DNA from: Sphingomonas sp. Y57
Lineage (GTDB): Bacteria > Pseudomonadota > Alphaproteobacteria > Sphingomonadales > Sphingomonadaceae
Direction of reading: 5' to 3'
DNA: 64,000 nucleotides
Assembly (NCBI RefSeq): GCF_001015195.1
Contig: NZ_LDES01000038.1
Span: 146,063 to 210,062, forward strand
In this document: in pieces, positions 31,266 to 39,350 of the stretch
Position numbering within the stretch: position 1 is the first letter of the stretch
Layout: each line of letters starts with the position of its first letter
Program-made: the position numbers and the translations under genes
The notes under the pieces: model-generated
What the model was told of the DNA's origin: nothing
Seen by the model: the letters and a program-made list of their open reading frames with translations, nothing else
Database searches by the model: none

Positions 31266-31343
31266 GTCATTCCGGCGGAGGCCGGAATCTCGGGAGAGCC
31301 GGTGGCGCTCCTCTCCTGAGACCCCGGCCTCCGCCGGGGTGGC
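31266..31343. repeat. Dispersed ~85-bp palindromic intergenic repeat, copy 2
   Basis: Left arm ATTCCGGCGGAGGCCGGAAT, core ATCTCGGGAGAG followed by CTCTCCTGAGA, right arm CCCCGGCCTCCGCCGGGG. The core is shorter than in the other copies and lacks the GGTCGAGGCAGGAG block. It separates the membrane protein from the convergent DUF952 gene and could act as a bidirectional terminator. Confidence 0.75.
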
Positions 31344-31352
31344 GATCCTCGG

Positions 31353-31700
31353 TTACCCCGCCACCGGCAGCCGGACCGCGCCCTCATCGTCCCGCTCCAG
31401 CGGGCCGTAGGCGATCACGCTGTCCAGCGTCAGCATCCCGTAGAGATGCGGGAACAGCGCGCCGCCCCGCGACGGTTCCCAGCGCAGCGCATCGCCGAGC
31501 GTGGACAGGTCGACGGCGGCCACGAACAATCCCTCCCTGCCGGCGAAATGCTTCGCCACCGTCTCGTCCAGCTGCGCCGCTGTCGACAGATGGACATATC
31601 CGTCGGCAAGGTCGACCGGCGCGCCGGCGAAATGGCCGTCGGCTTTGAGCCGGGCCATCTCGTCGGCGAGCAGGACCTTGTAGGCGATCTGGTCGGCCAT
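31353..31700 (-). CDS. DUF952 family protein
   Basis: 115 aa single-domain protein. The signature VDLADGYVHLSTAAQLDETV (about residues 29-48) and RWEPSRGGALFPHLYGML match the DUF952 family, a small cytoplasmic fold with conserved His residues related to glutathione-transferase-fused or ADP-ribosyl-type domains in some bacteria. Biochemical role unknown. It is 17 bp upstream of the 3-hydroxybutyryl-CoA dehydrogenase gene on the same strand and may be cotranscribed with it. Confidence 0.8.
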   Translation of the reverse strand: MADQIAYKVLLADEMARLKADGHFAGAPVDLADGYVHLSTAAQLDETVAKHFAGREGLFVAAVDLSTLGDALRWEPSRGGALFPHLYGMLTLDSVIAYGPLERDDEGAVRLPVAG

Positions 31701-31717
31701 GGCGGGGTGTTCGGTCC

Positions 31718-32587
31718 TCAGAAGCTCGGAACCGGGGTTTCGCCCGAATAATCGTAGAAGCCCTTGCCGGTCTTGCGGCCGAGCCAGCCGGCCTCGACGA
31801 GCTTCGACAGGATCGGGGCAGGGCGATATTTGGGATCGCCGAAATCGGACTGGAGCACGCGGAGCACCTCCATCAGCGTGTCGAGGCCGATCATGTCGGC
31901 CAGCGTCAGCGGACCCATCGGATGACCGAGGCCCAGCTTCACGCCCGCATCGATGTCGGGGATCGAGGCGAGCCGCTCACCCACCGCGAAGAAGGCCTCG
32001 TTGAGCAAGGGCAGCAGGATGCGATTGACGACGAAGCCAGGGCTGTCGGCCGCGAGGATCGTCGTCTTGCCGGTGCGGCGGCCGAATTCCTCGGCGGCTT
32101 CGACCGCCTCCGCGCTCGTGGCGAGGCCCTTGATCAGCTCGAGCAGCGGCATCAGCGGCACGGGGTTGAAGAAGTGCATGCCGATGAATCGCGCCGGATC
32201 GGTCGAAGCCTGGGCGAGCCGGGTGATCGAGATCGACGAGGTGTTGGTGGCGAGGATCGCGTGGGGGGCGAGCACCTTGCCGATATTCTCGAAGATGGTG
32301 CGCTTGATCGCTTCGCGCTCGGTCGCCGCCTCGATGATCAGGTCGGCCGCGCGCATCGCCGAAAGGTCGCCGACCGGCTCGATCAGGTCGACCGCGGCGT
32401 CGCGCTTGCCGGCGTCGAGCTTGCCGCGCTCCACCGCCTTGTCGAGCAGCTTGACGATCCCGGCCTTGCCCTTGGCCGCGACGTCGACCGACACGTCGGA
32501 CAGCAGAACCTTCAACCCCGCCTGGGCCGCGATCTGCGCGATTCCCGCGCCCATCTGTCCCGCCCCGACGACTCCGATGATGTCCAT
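31718..32587 (-). CDS. hbd: 3-hydroxybutyryl-CoA dehydrogenase
   Basis: 289 aa from ATG 32587, with GGAGGG six bases upstream; the frame beyond that is an artefact over queG. The NAD site is [33 protein letters not shown] and [17 protein letters not shown] are the family signature with the catalytic His, and [13 protein letters not shown] starts the C-terminal helical domain. It interconverts acetoacetyl-CoA and 3-hydroxybutyryl-CoA and fits short-chain acyl-CoA metabolism beside the propionyl-CoA operon. queG lies 36 bp upstream on the same strand. Confidence 0.93.
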   Translation of the reverse strand: MDIIGVVGAGQMGAGIAQIAAQAGLKVLLSDVSVDVAAKGKAGIVKLLDKAVERGKLDAGKRDAAVDLIEPVGDLSAMRAADLIIEAATEREAIKRTIFENIGKVLAPHAILATNTSSISITRLAQASTDPARFIGMHFFNPVPLMPLLELIKGLATSAEAVEAAEEFGRRTGKTTILAADSPGFVVNRILLPLLNEAFFAVGERLASIPDIDAGVKLGLGHPMGPLTLADMIGLDTLMEVLRVLQSDFGDPKYRPAPILSKLVEAGWLGRKTGKGFYDYSGETPVPSF

Positions 32588-32622
32588 GCTGTTCCCTCCG
32601 ACGACTCTGTTCGGGGCCGCTG

Positions 32623-33771
32623 TTATCGGGCGATCGGGGTCACCGCAATCTCCGCGTCCCATTCGGCGATGACGTCCGGCTCCCTTTCGCCGGGGCGCCG
32701 CGCCACGCGCTCGGCGGCGAAGCGGGCTGGAGCGAGCCGGCCGAGGGCCCAGACGGCGGTGCCGCGCACCACCGGGGCGGGGTCGTCGAGCAGTGCGACA
32801 ACCGGCGGCACCAACCTTCCCAGGCCGCTGTTGCCGGCCGCCACCAGCGCATTGCGCAGCATCCGGTCGCGGCCGATCCGCTTGATCGGCGATCCCGCGA
32901 ACACCGCACGAAAGCCGGCGTCGTCGAGGCCGAGCAGATCCTCCAGCTCCGGCGCTGCGAGTTCGGCGCGGGCGGCGAAGGCGCGGTTGGCAGCGGCGGC
33001 CTCGGCAAACTTGTTCCAGGGGCAGACCGCCAGGCAATCGTCGCAGCCATAGATGCGGTTGCCGATCGGCGCGCGGAACTGCGCCGGGATCGGACCCTTA
33101 TGTTCGATCGTCAGGTAGGAGATGCATCGCCGCGCGTCGACGACATAGGGGTACGGGAAGGCATCGGTCGGGCACGCCGCCTGGCAGGCCGAACAACTCC
33201 CGCAGCGGTCGTCATGCGCGTCGTCGGGGGGCAGATCGAGACTGGTCATGATCGCGGCGAGGAACAGCCAGCTGCCATGCACGCGCGAGACGAGGTTGCT
33301 GTGCTTGCCTTGCCAGCCGAGGCCAGCCGCCGCCGCCAGCGGCTTTTCCATCACCGGCGCGGTATCGACAAAGACCTTCAGCGCGCCGCCCGCTCGCTCG
33401 ACCAGCCAGCGCGCGAGATGCTTGAGCGCCTTCTTGACGACGTCGTGATAGTCGGTGCCTTGCGCATAGACCGAGATTCGGCCGATGCCGGGCTCGTCGG
33501 CCAACCGCATTGGATTCTCGCGCGGCGCATAACTCATGCCGAGCATGATCAGGCTACGCGCGTCGGGCCACAGCCCCTGCGGCCGGGCACGCTCGCCCTT
33601 GCGCGCCTCCATCCACGCCATCGATCCGTGCGCGCCCGCCGCCAGCCACGCCTCGAGCCGGGCCGCGCTCTCCGGTGCGGCGTCGGCGCGCGCGAAGCCG
33701 CAGGCGGTGAAGCCCAGCTTCAGCGCCTCGTCCCGGATCGCCTCGCGCAGGGAGAAGGGGTCCTCGGTCAT
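32623..33771 (-). CDS. queG: Epoxyqueuosine reductase
   Basis: 382 aa from ATG 33771. The cobalamin-binding N-terminal half includes [20 protein letters not shown]; two [4Fe-4S] ferredoxin-like motifs follow, [20 protein letters not shown] and [15 protein letters not shown], plus the isolated [11 protein letters not shown]. The C-terminus (from about residue 290) has HEAT-like repeats typical of QueG. It reduces the epoxide of epoxyqueuosine in tRNA, the last step of queuosine synthesis. A queuosine-precursor transporter homologue is encoded separately at 42770. Confidence 0.93.
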   Translation of the reverse strand: MTEDPFSLREAIRDEALKLGFTACGFARADAAPESAARLEAWLAAGAHGSMAWMEARKGERARPQGLWPDARSLIMLGMSYAPRENPMRLADEPGIGRISVYAQGTDYHDVVKKALKHLARWLVERAGGALKVFVDTAPVMEKPLAAAAGLGWQGKHSNLVSRVHGSWLFLAAIMTSLDLPPDDAHDDRCGSCSACQAACPTDAFPYPYVVDARRCISYLTIEHKGPIPAQFRAPIGNRIYGCDDCLAVCPWNKFAEAAAANRAFAARAELAAPELEDLLGLDDAGFRAVFAGSPIKRIGRDRMLRNALVAAGNSGLGRLVPPVVALLDDPAPVVRGTAVWALGRLAPARFAAERVARRPGEREPDVIAEWDAEIAVTPIAR

Positions 33772-33821
33772 TCCCGGTGAATCTAGAAGGGTCGCGAGCA
33801 AAACCAAAGCTTCTCCCTTTT

Positions 33822-33852
33822 CCGTCATGCCGAACTTGTTTCAGCATGACGG
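33822..33852. repeat. Palindromic intergenic repeat CCGTCATGC...GCATGACGG
   Basis: Perfect 9-bp arms CCGTCATGC (33822-33830) and GCATGACGG (33844-33852) flank a 13-base centre. It is different in sequence from the GCCGGCGGAGG family, and sits in the divergent gap between queG and msrB. No promoter role is evident. Confidence 0.65.
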
Positions 33853-33941
33853 CTCTCATTGGTCCTGTTCGTCTTCGTAACTATCGCCAAGGTTGCCGCG
33901 TATCTTCTCCGTCACCACATGGGAGCGGAAGGAGCAGGGTG

Positions 33942-34430
33942 ATGACGGTCGATCGACGCACGGTCCTGGGCGCTGGCATCGCGGCCGCGGTGACGGCGAT
34001 CATCGCCGGCCGAGCCTTCTCGGCGCCGAAGCGGGCCTATGCCTTCACGCTGAGCGACGCCGAATGGCGCAAGCGGCTGAGTCCCCTCGCCTATGCCGTG
34101 CTCCGCGAGGAGGCGACCGAGCGGGCGTTCACCAGCCCGCTCAACAAGGAGCATCGCGCCGGCACCTTCCTGTGCGCCGGCTGCGCGCTGCCATTGTTCA
34201 GCTCGGCGACCAAGTTCGACAGCGGGACCGGCTGGCCCAGCTTCTGGCGACCGCTGCCGCGTTCGGTCGACACCAGCACCGACTACAAGATCGGCGTGCC
34301 ACGCACTGCGGTGAGTTGCCACCGTTGCGGGGGCCATCTCGGGCATGTCTTCGACGACGGGCCGCCGCCGACAGGCAAGCGCTATTGCATGAACGGCGCG
34401 GCGCTGAGCTTCGTGGCGAAGGCGGCCTGA
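33942..34430 (+). CDS. msrB: Exported peptide-methionine (R)-S-oxide reductase
   Basis: 162 aa from ATG 33942, with AGGAG seven bases upstream. The N-terminus TVDRRTVLGAGIAAAVTAII is a likely twin-arginine signal, so the enzyme probably acts in the periplasm. Zinc pairs are Cys78/Cys81 (CAGC) and Cys126/Cys129 (CHRC). KFDSGTGWPSFW and RYCMNGAALSF carry the MsrB core and the catalytic Cys149. It repairs R-methionine sulfoxide in oxidised proteins. A quinone or thioredoxin-like partner is not adjacent. Convergent with the cold-shock gene. Confidence 0.9.
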   Translation: MTVDRRTVLGAGIAAAVTAIIAGRAFSAPKRAYAFTLSDAEWRKRLSPLAYAVLREEATERAFTSPLNKEHRAGTFLCAGCALPLFSSATKFDSGTGWPSFWRPLPRSVDTSTDYKIGVPRTAVSCHRCGGHLGHVFDDGPPPTGKRYCMNGAALSFVAKAA

Positions 34431-34448
34431 GACAAGTCCTTCTCCAAC

Positions 34449-34478
34449 CATCATCCCGGCCTCCGCCGGAATGATGGG
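34449..34478. repeat. Short palindrome related to the dispersed repeat arms
   Basis: CCATCAT with CCGGC on the left and GCCGG with ATGATGG on the right pair over 13 positions with one mismatch around CTCC. It looks like a single arm (half element) of the ~85-bp repeats. It lies in the msrB/cold-shock convergent gap just ahead of a strong terminator. Confidence 0.55.
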
Positions 34479-34484
34479 GAGATA

Positions 34485-34521
34485 AAGAAAAAGCCCGGCC
34501 TCCCCGTGGGGAAGCCGGGCC
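34485..34521 (-). terminator. Rho-independent terminator of the cold-shock gene
   Basis: On the minus strand a 13-bp stem with one mismatch (arms 34521-34509 and 34506-34494, GCCCGGC at the base) is followed directly by TTTTTCTTT (34493-34485). It begins 23 bp after the cold-shock stop. This is one of the two clearest intrinsic terminators in the window. Confidence 0.88.
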
Positions 34522-34544
34522 TTTCGGTCGCCGAGGCGCCTCGC

Positions 34545-35330
34545 TCAGCTGAGCGGGGTGAGGTTCACCGCCGCGTACTTGCCGCGACGATCGACCTCCA
34601 GCTCGAACTCGAGCCGGTCGCCTTCGTTGAGGTTGGTCATTCCGGCGCGTTCGACCGCCGAGATGTGCACGAAGGCATCGGGCTGTCCGTCATCGCGCTG
34701 GATGAAGCCGAAGCCCTTCATCGCGTTGAAGAACTTGACCGTGCCGCTCGCCTTCTCGCCGGTGAGCTGACGGGCCGGGCCGCCGGCGCCGCCGGCCGCC
34801 GGACGCGGACCGCGATCCTCGACCGGGAGCGGCTCGCCCTCGATCTTGAGGTCGGTCGCCGAGACGCGGCCGCCGCGATCGACGAGCGTGAACTCCAGCG
34901 GCTGGCCCTCGGCCAGGCCGGTGAGGCCCGCCTGCTCGACCGCCGAGATGTGCACGAACACGTCCTCGCCGCCATCGTCACGGACGATGAAGCCGAAGCC
35001 CTTCTGCCCGTTGAAGAATTTGACGACGCCTTTGCCTTCGCCGATCACCTGGGCGGGCATGCCGCCGCGACCGCCGCCGCCGCCGCCGAAGCCACCGCCG
35101 CCGCCGCCACGGAAACCGCCGCCGCCGCCACCGCCGAAGCGATCACCGCCGCCATATCCGCCGCCGCCGCCGCCGAAGCGATCGCCGCCACCGCCGTAAC
35201 CGCCGCCGCCGCCGAAACGGTCACCGCCGAAACCGCCACCACCATAGCCGCCGTAACTCTCGTCACCGAAGCCGTCGCGCTTGTCCCTGCCGCCGCCGCG
35301 CGGACCGCGCTTCCCTCTATCGAAACCCAT
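34545..35330 (-). CDS. Double cold-shock-domain RNA-binding protein with Gly-rich N-terminus
   Basis: 261 aa from ATG 35330. Residues 1-20 are basic, about 24-90 are a low-complexity GGGGYGG/DRFGG repeat, and two cold-shock domains follow: KGVVKFFNGQKGFGFIVRDD (about 100-119) and SGTVKFFNAMKGFGFIQRDD (about 195-214), each with the RNP1 and RNP2 aromatics and FVHIS. It should bind single-stranded RNA/DNA; the Gly-rich tail could drive self-association (inference). The frame stays open to 35435 with sensible-looking residues (PFDAWGEIREELQ), so a start at 35396 or 35399 is a real alternative. A strong terminator follows. Confidence 0.88.
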   Translation of the reverse strand: MGFDRGKRGPRGGGRDKRDGFGDESYGGYGGGGFGGDRFGGGGGYGGGGDRFGGGGGGYGGGDRFGGGGGGGFRGGGGGGFGGGGGGRGGMPAQVIGEGKGVVKFFNGQKGFGFIVRDDGGEDVFVHISAVEQAGLTGLAEGQPLEFTLVDRGGRVSATDLKIEGEPLPVEDRGPRPAAGGAGGPARQLTGEKASGTVKFFNAMKGFGFIQRDDGQPDAFVHISAVERAGMTNLNEGDRLEFELEVDRRGKYAAVNLTPLS

Positions 35331-35676
35331 GCCTTGCAGTTCTTCCCGAATCTCGCCCCATGCATCGAAAGGAAGCGGCACCGGGCGTGGGTCCATCATC
35401 CTTCCGGCGCGTAAAAAATCAGACGCGCCAAACAAAAGACATAAAGCAAATATTCCCCATGGGCGAGCGGTTTAATGGTCCTGTACGGGTGATGAACGCG
35501 TCGATCGGGTGGAATCGACCGCCGGAATGAGCATGTAACCGTATTTTCTGACGCCTTCGGTCCTCCGCAGCGGCTTGATTCGCGTCTAGCGTTGCCCGAT
35601 CCGCTTTCCGAGTCGCGGCCGGCCCAAGCCTGTCGAGCGCGACCCTCCCATCATCCATCAGGCCACCAAGGACATC
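35331..35676. other. Divergent intergenic region, cold-shock gene / terC (346 bp)
   Basis: The first ~105 bp may be the cold-shock 5' leader or an N-terminal extension. In it, read on the minus strand, GGCGCG-TCTGATTTTTTA-CGCGCC can form a hairpin just ahead of GGAAGGATGATG, and an AT-rich stretch (around 35430-35458, unusual in this GC-rich window) is the likely promoter zone. The rest, towards terC, shows no ORF, and no yybP-ykoY-type element was recognised. Confidence 0.5.
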
Positions 35677-36423
35677 ATGCCCGACATCGCCGCAATCTTC
35701 GCCGATCCCGCCAACTGGGCCGCGCTCGCAGCGCTGGTCACGATGGAGGTGGTGCTGGGCATCGACAACCTGATCTTCATCTCGATTCTCACCAATCGTC
35801 TGCCCGAGGCGCAGCGGCCGCGGGCCCGGACGATCGGCATCGGGCTCGCGCTCGGCCTCCGGCTCGTGCTGCTCAGCCTGATCGCCTTCATCGTCACGCT
35901 GACCCGGCCGATCATGGAGCTTTTCGGCCAGCCGCTGTCGTGGCGCGACATCATCCTGATCGCAGGCGGCCTGTTCCTGGTGTGGAAGGCGACCAAGGAA
36001 ATCCACCACAATGTCGACCAGGACGACGAGGGCGAACTGTTCGACGCGACCCGCGCCGGGCTCGGCTTCGGCTCGGCGATCGTCCAGATCATCCTGCTCG
36101 ACCTGGTCTTCTCGATCGATTCGATCATCACAGCTGTCGGCATGACCGACCATGTCCCGATCATGTTCATCGCCGTGATCGCGGCGGTCGCGGCGATGAT
36201 GACAGCGGCCGGGCCGCTGTCGCGCTTCATCGAGCGCAACCCGACGATCGTCATGCTGGCGCTGGCCTTCCTGTTCATGATCGGCATGACGCTGATCGCG
36301 GAGGGCTTCGGCGTGCATGTGCCCAAGGGCTATATCTACGCCGCCATGGCCTTCTCCGCCGCGGTCGAAGCGCTCAACATGTTCCAGCGCAACGCCCGGC
36401 GGAGACGGCAAAAGGCCAGGTAA
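35677..36423 (+). CDS. TerC-family integral membrane protein
   Basis: 248 aa with about seven helices. The two family Asp motifs are present: [14 protein letters not shown] near residue 30 and [15 protein letters not shown] near 148, with acidic residues inside the membrane as expected for metal transport. TerC proteins are linked to tellurite resistance and to manganese export or metalation of exported enzymes. The ATG has AAGGA five bases upstream. Single gene; RNase D follows 63 bp later after a GCCCGGCCGGGC palindrome (36461-36472). Confidence 0.88.
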   Translation: MPDIAAIFADPANWAALAALVTMEVVLGIDNLIFISILTNRLPEAQRPRARTIGIGLALGLRLVLLSLIAFIVTLTRPIMELFGQPLSWRDIILIAGGLFLVWKATKEIHHNVDQDDEGELFDATRAGLGFGSAIVQIILLDLVFSIDSIITAVGMTDHVPIMFIAVIAAVAAMMTAAGPLSRFIERNPTIVMLALAFLFMIGMTLIAEGFGVHVPKGYIYAAMAFSAAVEALNMFQRNARRRRQKAR

Positions 36424-36486
36424 GGCCTTGCTCCCGGAAAAGGCTTATGGATTGCCCTCGGCCCGGCCGGGCTTTATGGCGGCGCG

Positions 36487-37104
36487 ATGACAGTCCATCT
36501 CCATCAGGAAGACCTTCCCGCCGACGCGCTCGGCCCCGGCCCGGTCGCGGTCGACACCGAGACGATGGGGCTGATCACCCCGCGGGACCGGCTCTGCCTC
36601 GTCCAGATATCCGACGGACGCGGCGACGAGCATCTCGTCCGCTTCGCGCCGGGCAGCGATTATGCCGCGCCGAACCTGCGGGCGGTGCTCGCCGACCCGG
36701 CGCGGCTCAAGCTCTACCATTTCGCGCGCTTCGACCTCGCGGCGATCAAGCATTATATCGGGGTGATGGCCGCTCCGGTCTATTGTACCAAGACCGCGTC
36801 GCGTCTGATCCGCACCTATACGGACCGGCATGGCCTCAAGGAGCTGGTGCGCGAGCTGCTCGGCCAGGAGGTGTCGAAGCAGCAGCAGTCGTCCGACTGG
36901 GGGGCGCCCGACCTGACCGAGGCGCAGAAGGACTATGCCGCCTCCGACGTCCGCTATCTCCACGCGATGCGGACGATCCTCGACGAACGGCTGGCGCGCG
37001 AGGGGCGGACCGCACTGGCCCAGGCCTGCTTCGACTTCCTGCCCGCCCGCGCCGAACTCGATCTGGCCGGCTGGCCGGAGATCGATATCTTCGCGCATGT
37101 TTGA
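36487..37104 (+). CDS. Ribonuclease D-like 3'-5' exonuclease (short form)
   Basis: 205 aa DEDDy exonuclease without an HRDC domain. Exo I is VAVDTETMGL (Asp and Glu), Exo II KLYHFARFDLAAIKHYI, and Exo III QKDYAASDVRYLHAM with the Tyr. Family knowledge: RNase D trims 3' ends of tRNA and other small RNAs; the short alphaproteobacterial form is usually a separate gene beside the lpt genes, as here. It lies 60 bp before lptC, which has its own promoter candidate. Confidence 0.88.
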   Translation: MTVHLHQEDLPADALGPGPVAVDTETMGLITPRDRLCLVQISDGRGDEHLVRFAPGSDYAAPNLRAVLADPARLKLYHFARFDLAAIKHYIGVMAAPVYCTKTASRLIRTYTDRHGLKELVRELLGQEVSKQQQSSDWGAPDLTEAQKDYAASDVRYLHAMRTILDERLAREGRTALAQACFDFLPARAELDLAGWPEIDIFAHV

Positions 37105-37135
37105 TGTCGTGCGACATGGTCCGCTATAGCGGACC
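37101..37135 (+). promoter_or_regulatory. Candidate promoter of the lptC-rpoN operon with a palindrome
   Basis: TTGATG (37101-37106), an 18-bp spacer and TATAGC (37125-37130) resemble a sigma-70 promoter about 30 bp ahead of lptC. The -10 sits in the perfect palindrome GGTCCGCTATAGCGGACC (37118-37135), and a second short symmetry GTCG-TG-CGAC precedes it. The palindrome may be an operator or may simply terminate the RNase D transcript. Confidence 0.5.
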
Positions 37136-37164
37136 CGGCACCGACTGCCGGAGGCCCTGAAAGA

Positions 37165-37860
37165 ATGTCTGAACTCGCCGACCGCGTCCGCAGCGAGCGC
37201 CAGCTCTGGGCCGCCAGCGGCAGCAGCCATGATCGGGTGATCGCGATCCTCCGGATCCTGCTGCCGGTCGCGATCGGGGTGCTCGTCGTCTTGCTCGCGC
37301 TCGCGCCGCTGACGGTCGGGCGCGACATCAGCTTCGTCCTGTCGAAGGACCGGGTCGAAGTGGCGCGCGAGCGGATGCGGGTGACCACCGCCACCTATCG
37401 CGGCCAGGATTCGAAGGGCCAATCCTTCCAGCTCACCGCCGGCTCGGCAGTGCAGGCTACCTCGCGCGATCCGGTGGTGCGGCTGCAGCAGCTCGCCGCC
37501 GAGATCCAGCTCCCCGAGGGCCCGGCGAAGATCGTCGCCGGACATGGCCGCTACGACATGGACAGCGAGAATGTGGCGATCGACGGGCCGGTCCACCTGC
37601 GCTCGGCCGACGGCTACAATATCGAGACGCGCGACGTCGGCATCGACCTCAAGACCCGGCAGGTCGCGAGCCGCGGACCCGTCGACGGCCGGATGAACGT
37701 CGGCACCTTCTCCGGCGACCGCTTCACGGCCGATCTCAACAAGCGGATCGTCGTGCTGGAGGGCCGAGCCCGCTTGCATATCGATCAGCGACAGGCCAAG
37801 GCAGCGCCCAAGCCCCAGGCCGGGGCGAGAGTCGGCGCGAAGGTCGGAGGTCAGCAGTGA
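37165..37860 (+). CDS. lptC: LPS export ABC transporter periplasmic protein LptC
   Basis: 231 aa. One N-terminal helix (VIAILRILLPVAIGVLVVLL, about 24-43) anchors a periplasmic beta-jellyroll of the LptA/LptC/OstA type (RYDMDSENVAIDGPVHLRSA; YNIETRDVGIDLKTRQV). The last 25 residues are Lys/Ala/Gln-rich. It hands lipopolysaccharide from LptB2FG to LptA. First gene of the lpt run; its TGA is shared with the lptA start (TGATG). Confidence 0.92.
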   Translation: MSELADRVRSERQLWAASGSSHDRVIAILRILLPVAIGVLVVLLALAPLTVGRDISFVLSKDRVEVARERMRVTTATYRGQDSKGQSFQLTAGSAVQATSRDPVVRLQQLAAEIQLPEGPAKIVAGHGRYDMDSENVAIDGPVHLRSADGYNIETRDVGIDLKTRQVASRGPVDGRMNVGTFSGDRFTADLNKRIVVLEGRARLHIDQRQAKAAPKPQAGARVGAKVGGQQ

Positions 37861-38381
37861 TGGGGCGTGCGGTGCTGGCGAAATCGCTGCTGCTCGCGGT
37901 GCTGGCCGGGACGGCCGCGCTGGCCGGCGCGCAGACCGTCAACGCGCTGAAGCAGCATGATTCGAACGCGCCGGTGGATTTCGCCGCCGATCGGATCGAG
38001 CTGCAGGACCGCACCGACCGAGCGGTGCTGACCGGCAATGTCGACGTCAAGCAGGGCGACATGCGGCTCCGCGCTGCCCGGCTGACGATCGCCTATACCT
38101 CCGCCGCCCAGACCGAGGTGACGCGGATGGACGCATCGGGGGGCGTCGTGTTGACCACCTCGACCGAGAATGCCCGCTCGCAATATGCCATTTACGATCT
38201 GCGCACCCGGCTGGTGACGATGATCGGCAATGTCGTGATCGTCCGCGCCGGCAAGGGTGAGACCCGCGGCAACCGCCTTGTCCTCAACCTCAACAGCGGC
38301 GCGGCGTCGCTCGAGGGCGGCGGCGCGGGCGGCCGGGTCACCGGGCGCTTCACGCCGCCGCCGCGCAAGACCGGCAACTGA
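37860..38381 (+). CDS. lptA: Periplasmic LPS-bridge protein LptA
   Basis: 173 aa from the ATG at 37860 (a GTG three bases earlier is possible). A Sec signal (AKSLLLAVLAGTAALAGAQT) is followed by the OstA domain: DFAADRIELQDRTDRAVLTG, NVDVKQGDMRLRAARLTIAY and YDLRTRLVTMIGNVVIVRAG. It polymerises into the periplasmic bridge that carries LPS to the outer membrane. Coupled to lptC; CGGAGG upstream in the lptC tail serves as ribosome site. Confidence 0.93.
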   Translation: MGRAVLAKSLLLAVLAGTAALAGAQTVNALKQHDSNAPVDFAADRIELQDRTDRAVLTGNVDVKQGDMRLRAARLTIAYTSAAQTEVTRMDASGGVVLTTSTENARSQYAIYDLRTRLVTMIGNVVIVRAGKGETRGNRLVLNLNSGAASLEGGGAGGRVTGRFTPPPRKTGN

Positions 38382-38536
38382 GTTCCGGGTCGCTGCGCGG
38401 CCCGATCCTGGCGGATCGTCTCATTTCGGCAACTCGCCACCCCCAAAAACGCCATGCACGAAGCTTGCCAGTTTCCATGGGCGGCGGCTTTCGCTAACTA
38501 GCGCCCGATAATATCGACTGCGGGAAACGCCCAGCC

Positions 38537-39313
38537 ATGAACGACACCGCCACGCTCGAACGCCCCGCCGGTCCCGACGGCACTGGTGCCGTGCGCGGTC
38601 TCTCGGTCGTGTCGATCGCCAAGACCTATGACAAGCGGCAGGTCCTGACCGACATCTCGCTCGATGTTGCGCGCGGCGAGGTGGTGGGGCTGCTGGGGCC
38701 CAACGGCGCCGGCAAGACGACATGCTTCTATTCGGTGATGGGGCTGGTCAAGCCCGACGCCGGGCGCATCCTGCTCGACGGCGACGACATCACCACGCTG
38801 CCCATGTACCGCCGCGCCATCCTCGGCCTTGGTTACCTGCCGCAAGAAACCTCGATCTTCCGCGGCCTGACGGTCAGCCAGAATATCATGGCAGTGCTCG
38901 AGCTGGTCGAACCCGACAAGGCGCAGCGCGCCCAGCGGCTCGATTCGCTGCTCGGCGAATTCCACCTGACCCATCTGCGCGACTCGGCGGCGATGGCGCT
39001 GTCGGGCGGCGAGCGCCGCCGCTGCGAGATTGCCCGCGCGCTGGCCGCCGACCCGTCGATCATGCTGCTGGACGAGCCCTTCGCCGGCATCGATCCGATC
39101 TCGATCTCCGACATCCGCGAACTGGTCCGCGATCTCAAGCGCCGCGACATCGGCGTGCTGATCACCGATCATAATGTCCGCGAGACGCTCGACATCGTCG
39201 ATCGCGCCTGCATCATCTACGACGGCAAGGTGCTGTTCCAGGGCAGCCCCGCCGCGCTGGTCGCCGACCCGAACGTCCGCCGTCTCTATCTGGGCGAAGG
39301 CTTCTCGCTCTGA
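38537..39313 (+). CDS. lptB: LPS export ABC transporter ATPase LptB
   Basis: 258 aa. Walker A GLLGPNGAGKTTCFYSVMG, Q-loop region LGYLPQETSIFRGLTV, signature ALSGGERRRCEIARAL and Walker B IMLLDEPFAGIDPIS are all intact, as is the H-loop in GVLITDHNVRETL. An N-terminal extension of about 20 residues precedes the ABC core. It powers LPS extraction from the inner membrane. It lies 155 bp after lptA, a gap with no ORF. Confidence 0.95.
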   Translation: MNDTATLERPAGPDGTGAVRGLSVVSIAKTYDKRQVLTDISLDVARGEVVGLLGPNGAGKTTCFYSVMGLVKPDAGRILLDGDDITTLPMYRRAILGLGYLPQETSIFRGLTVSQNIMAVLELVEPDKAQRAQRLDSLLGEFHLTHLRDSAAMALSGGERRRCEIARALAADPSIMLLDEPFAGIDPISISDIRELVRDLKRRDIGVLITDHNVRETLDIVDRACIIYDGKVLFQGSPAALVADPNVRRLYLGEGFSL

Positions 39314-39350
39314 GCACGATGCGGCGTATCCCCATCCCCGCCACCTAGCC

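Noticed and set aside
32588..33037. N-terminal extension of the hydroxybutyryl-CoA dehydrogenase frame
   Set aside because: It overlaps queG in another frame; the NAD-binding motif begins right after the ATG at 32587, which has a good ribosome site.
35050..35260. Direct repeats resembling a CRISPR-like array
   Set aside because: They are in frame and encode the Gly-rich part of the cold-shock protein; unit length is irregular and there are no distinct spacers.
35436..35676. Possible yybP-ykoY manganese riboswitch upstream of terC
   Set aside because: TerC genes often carry one, but I could not find the conserved paired loops in this 240-bp stretch.
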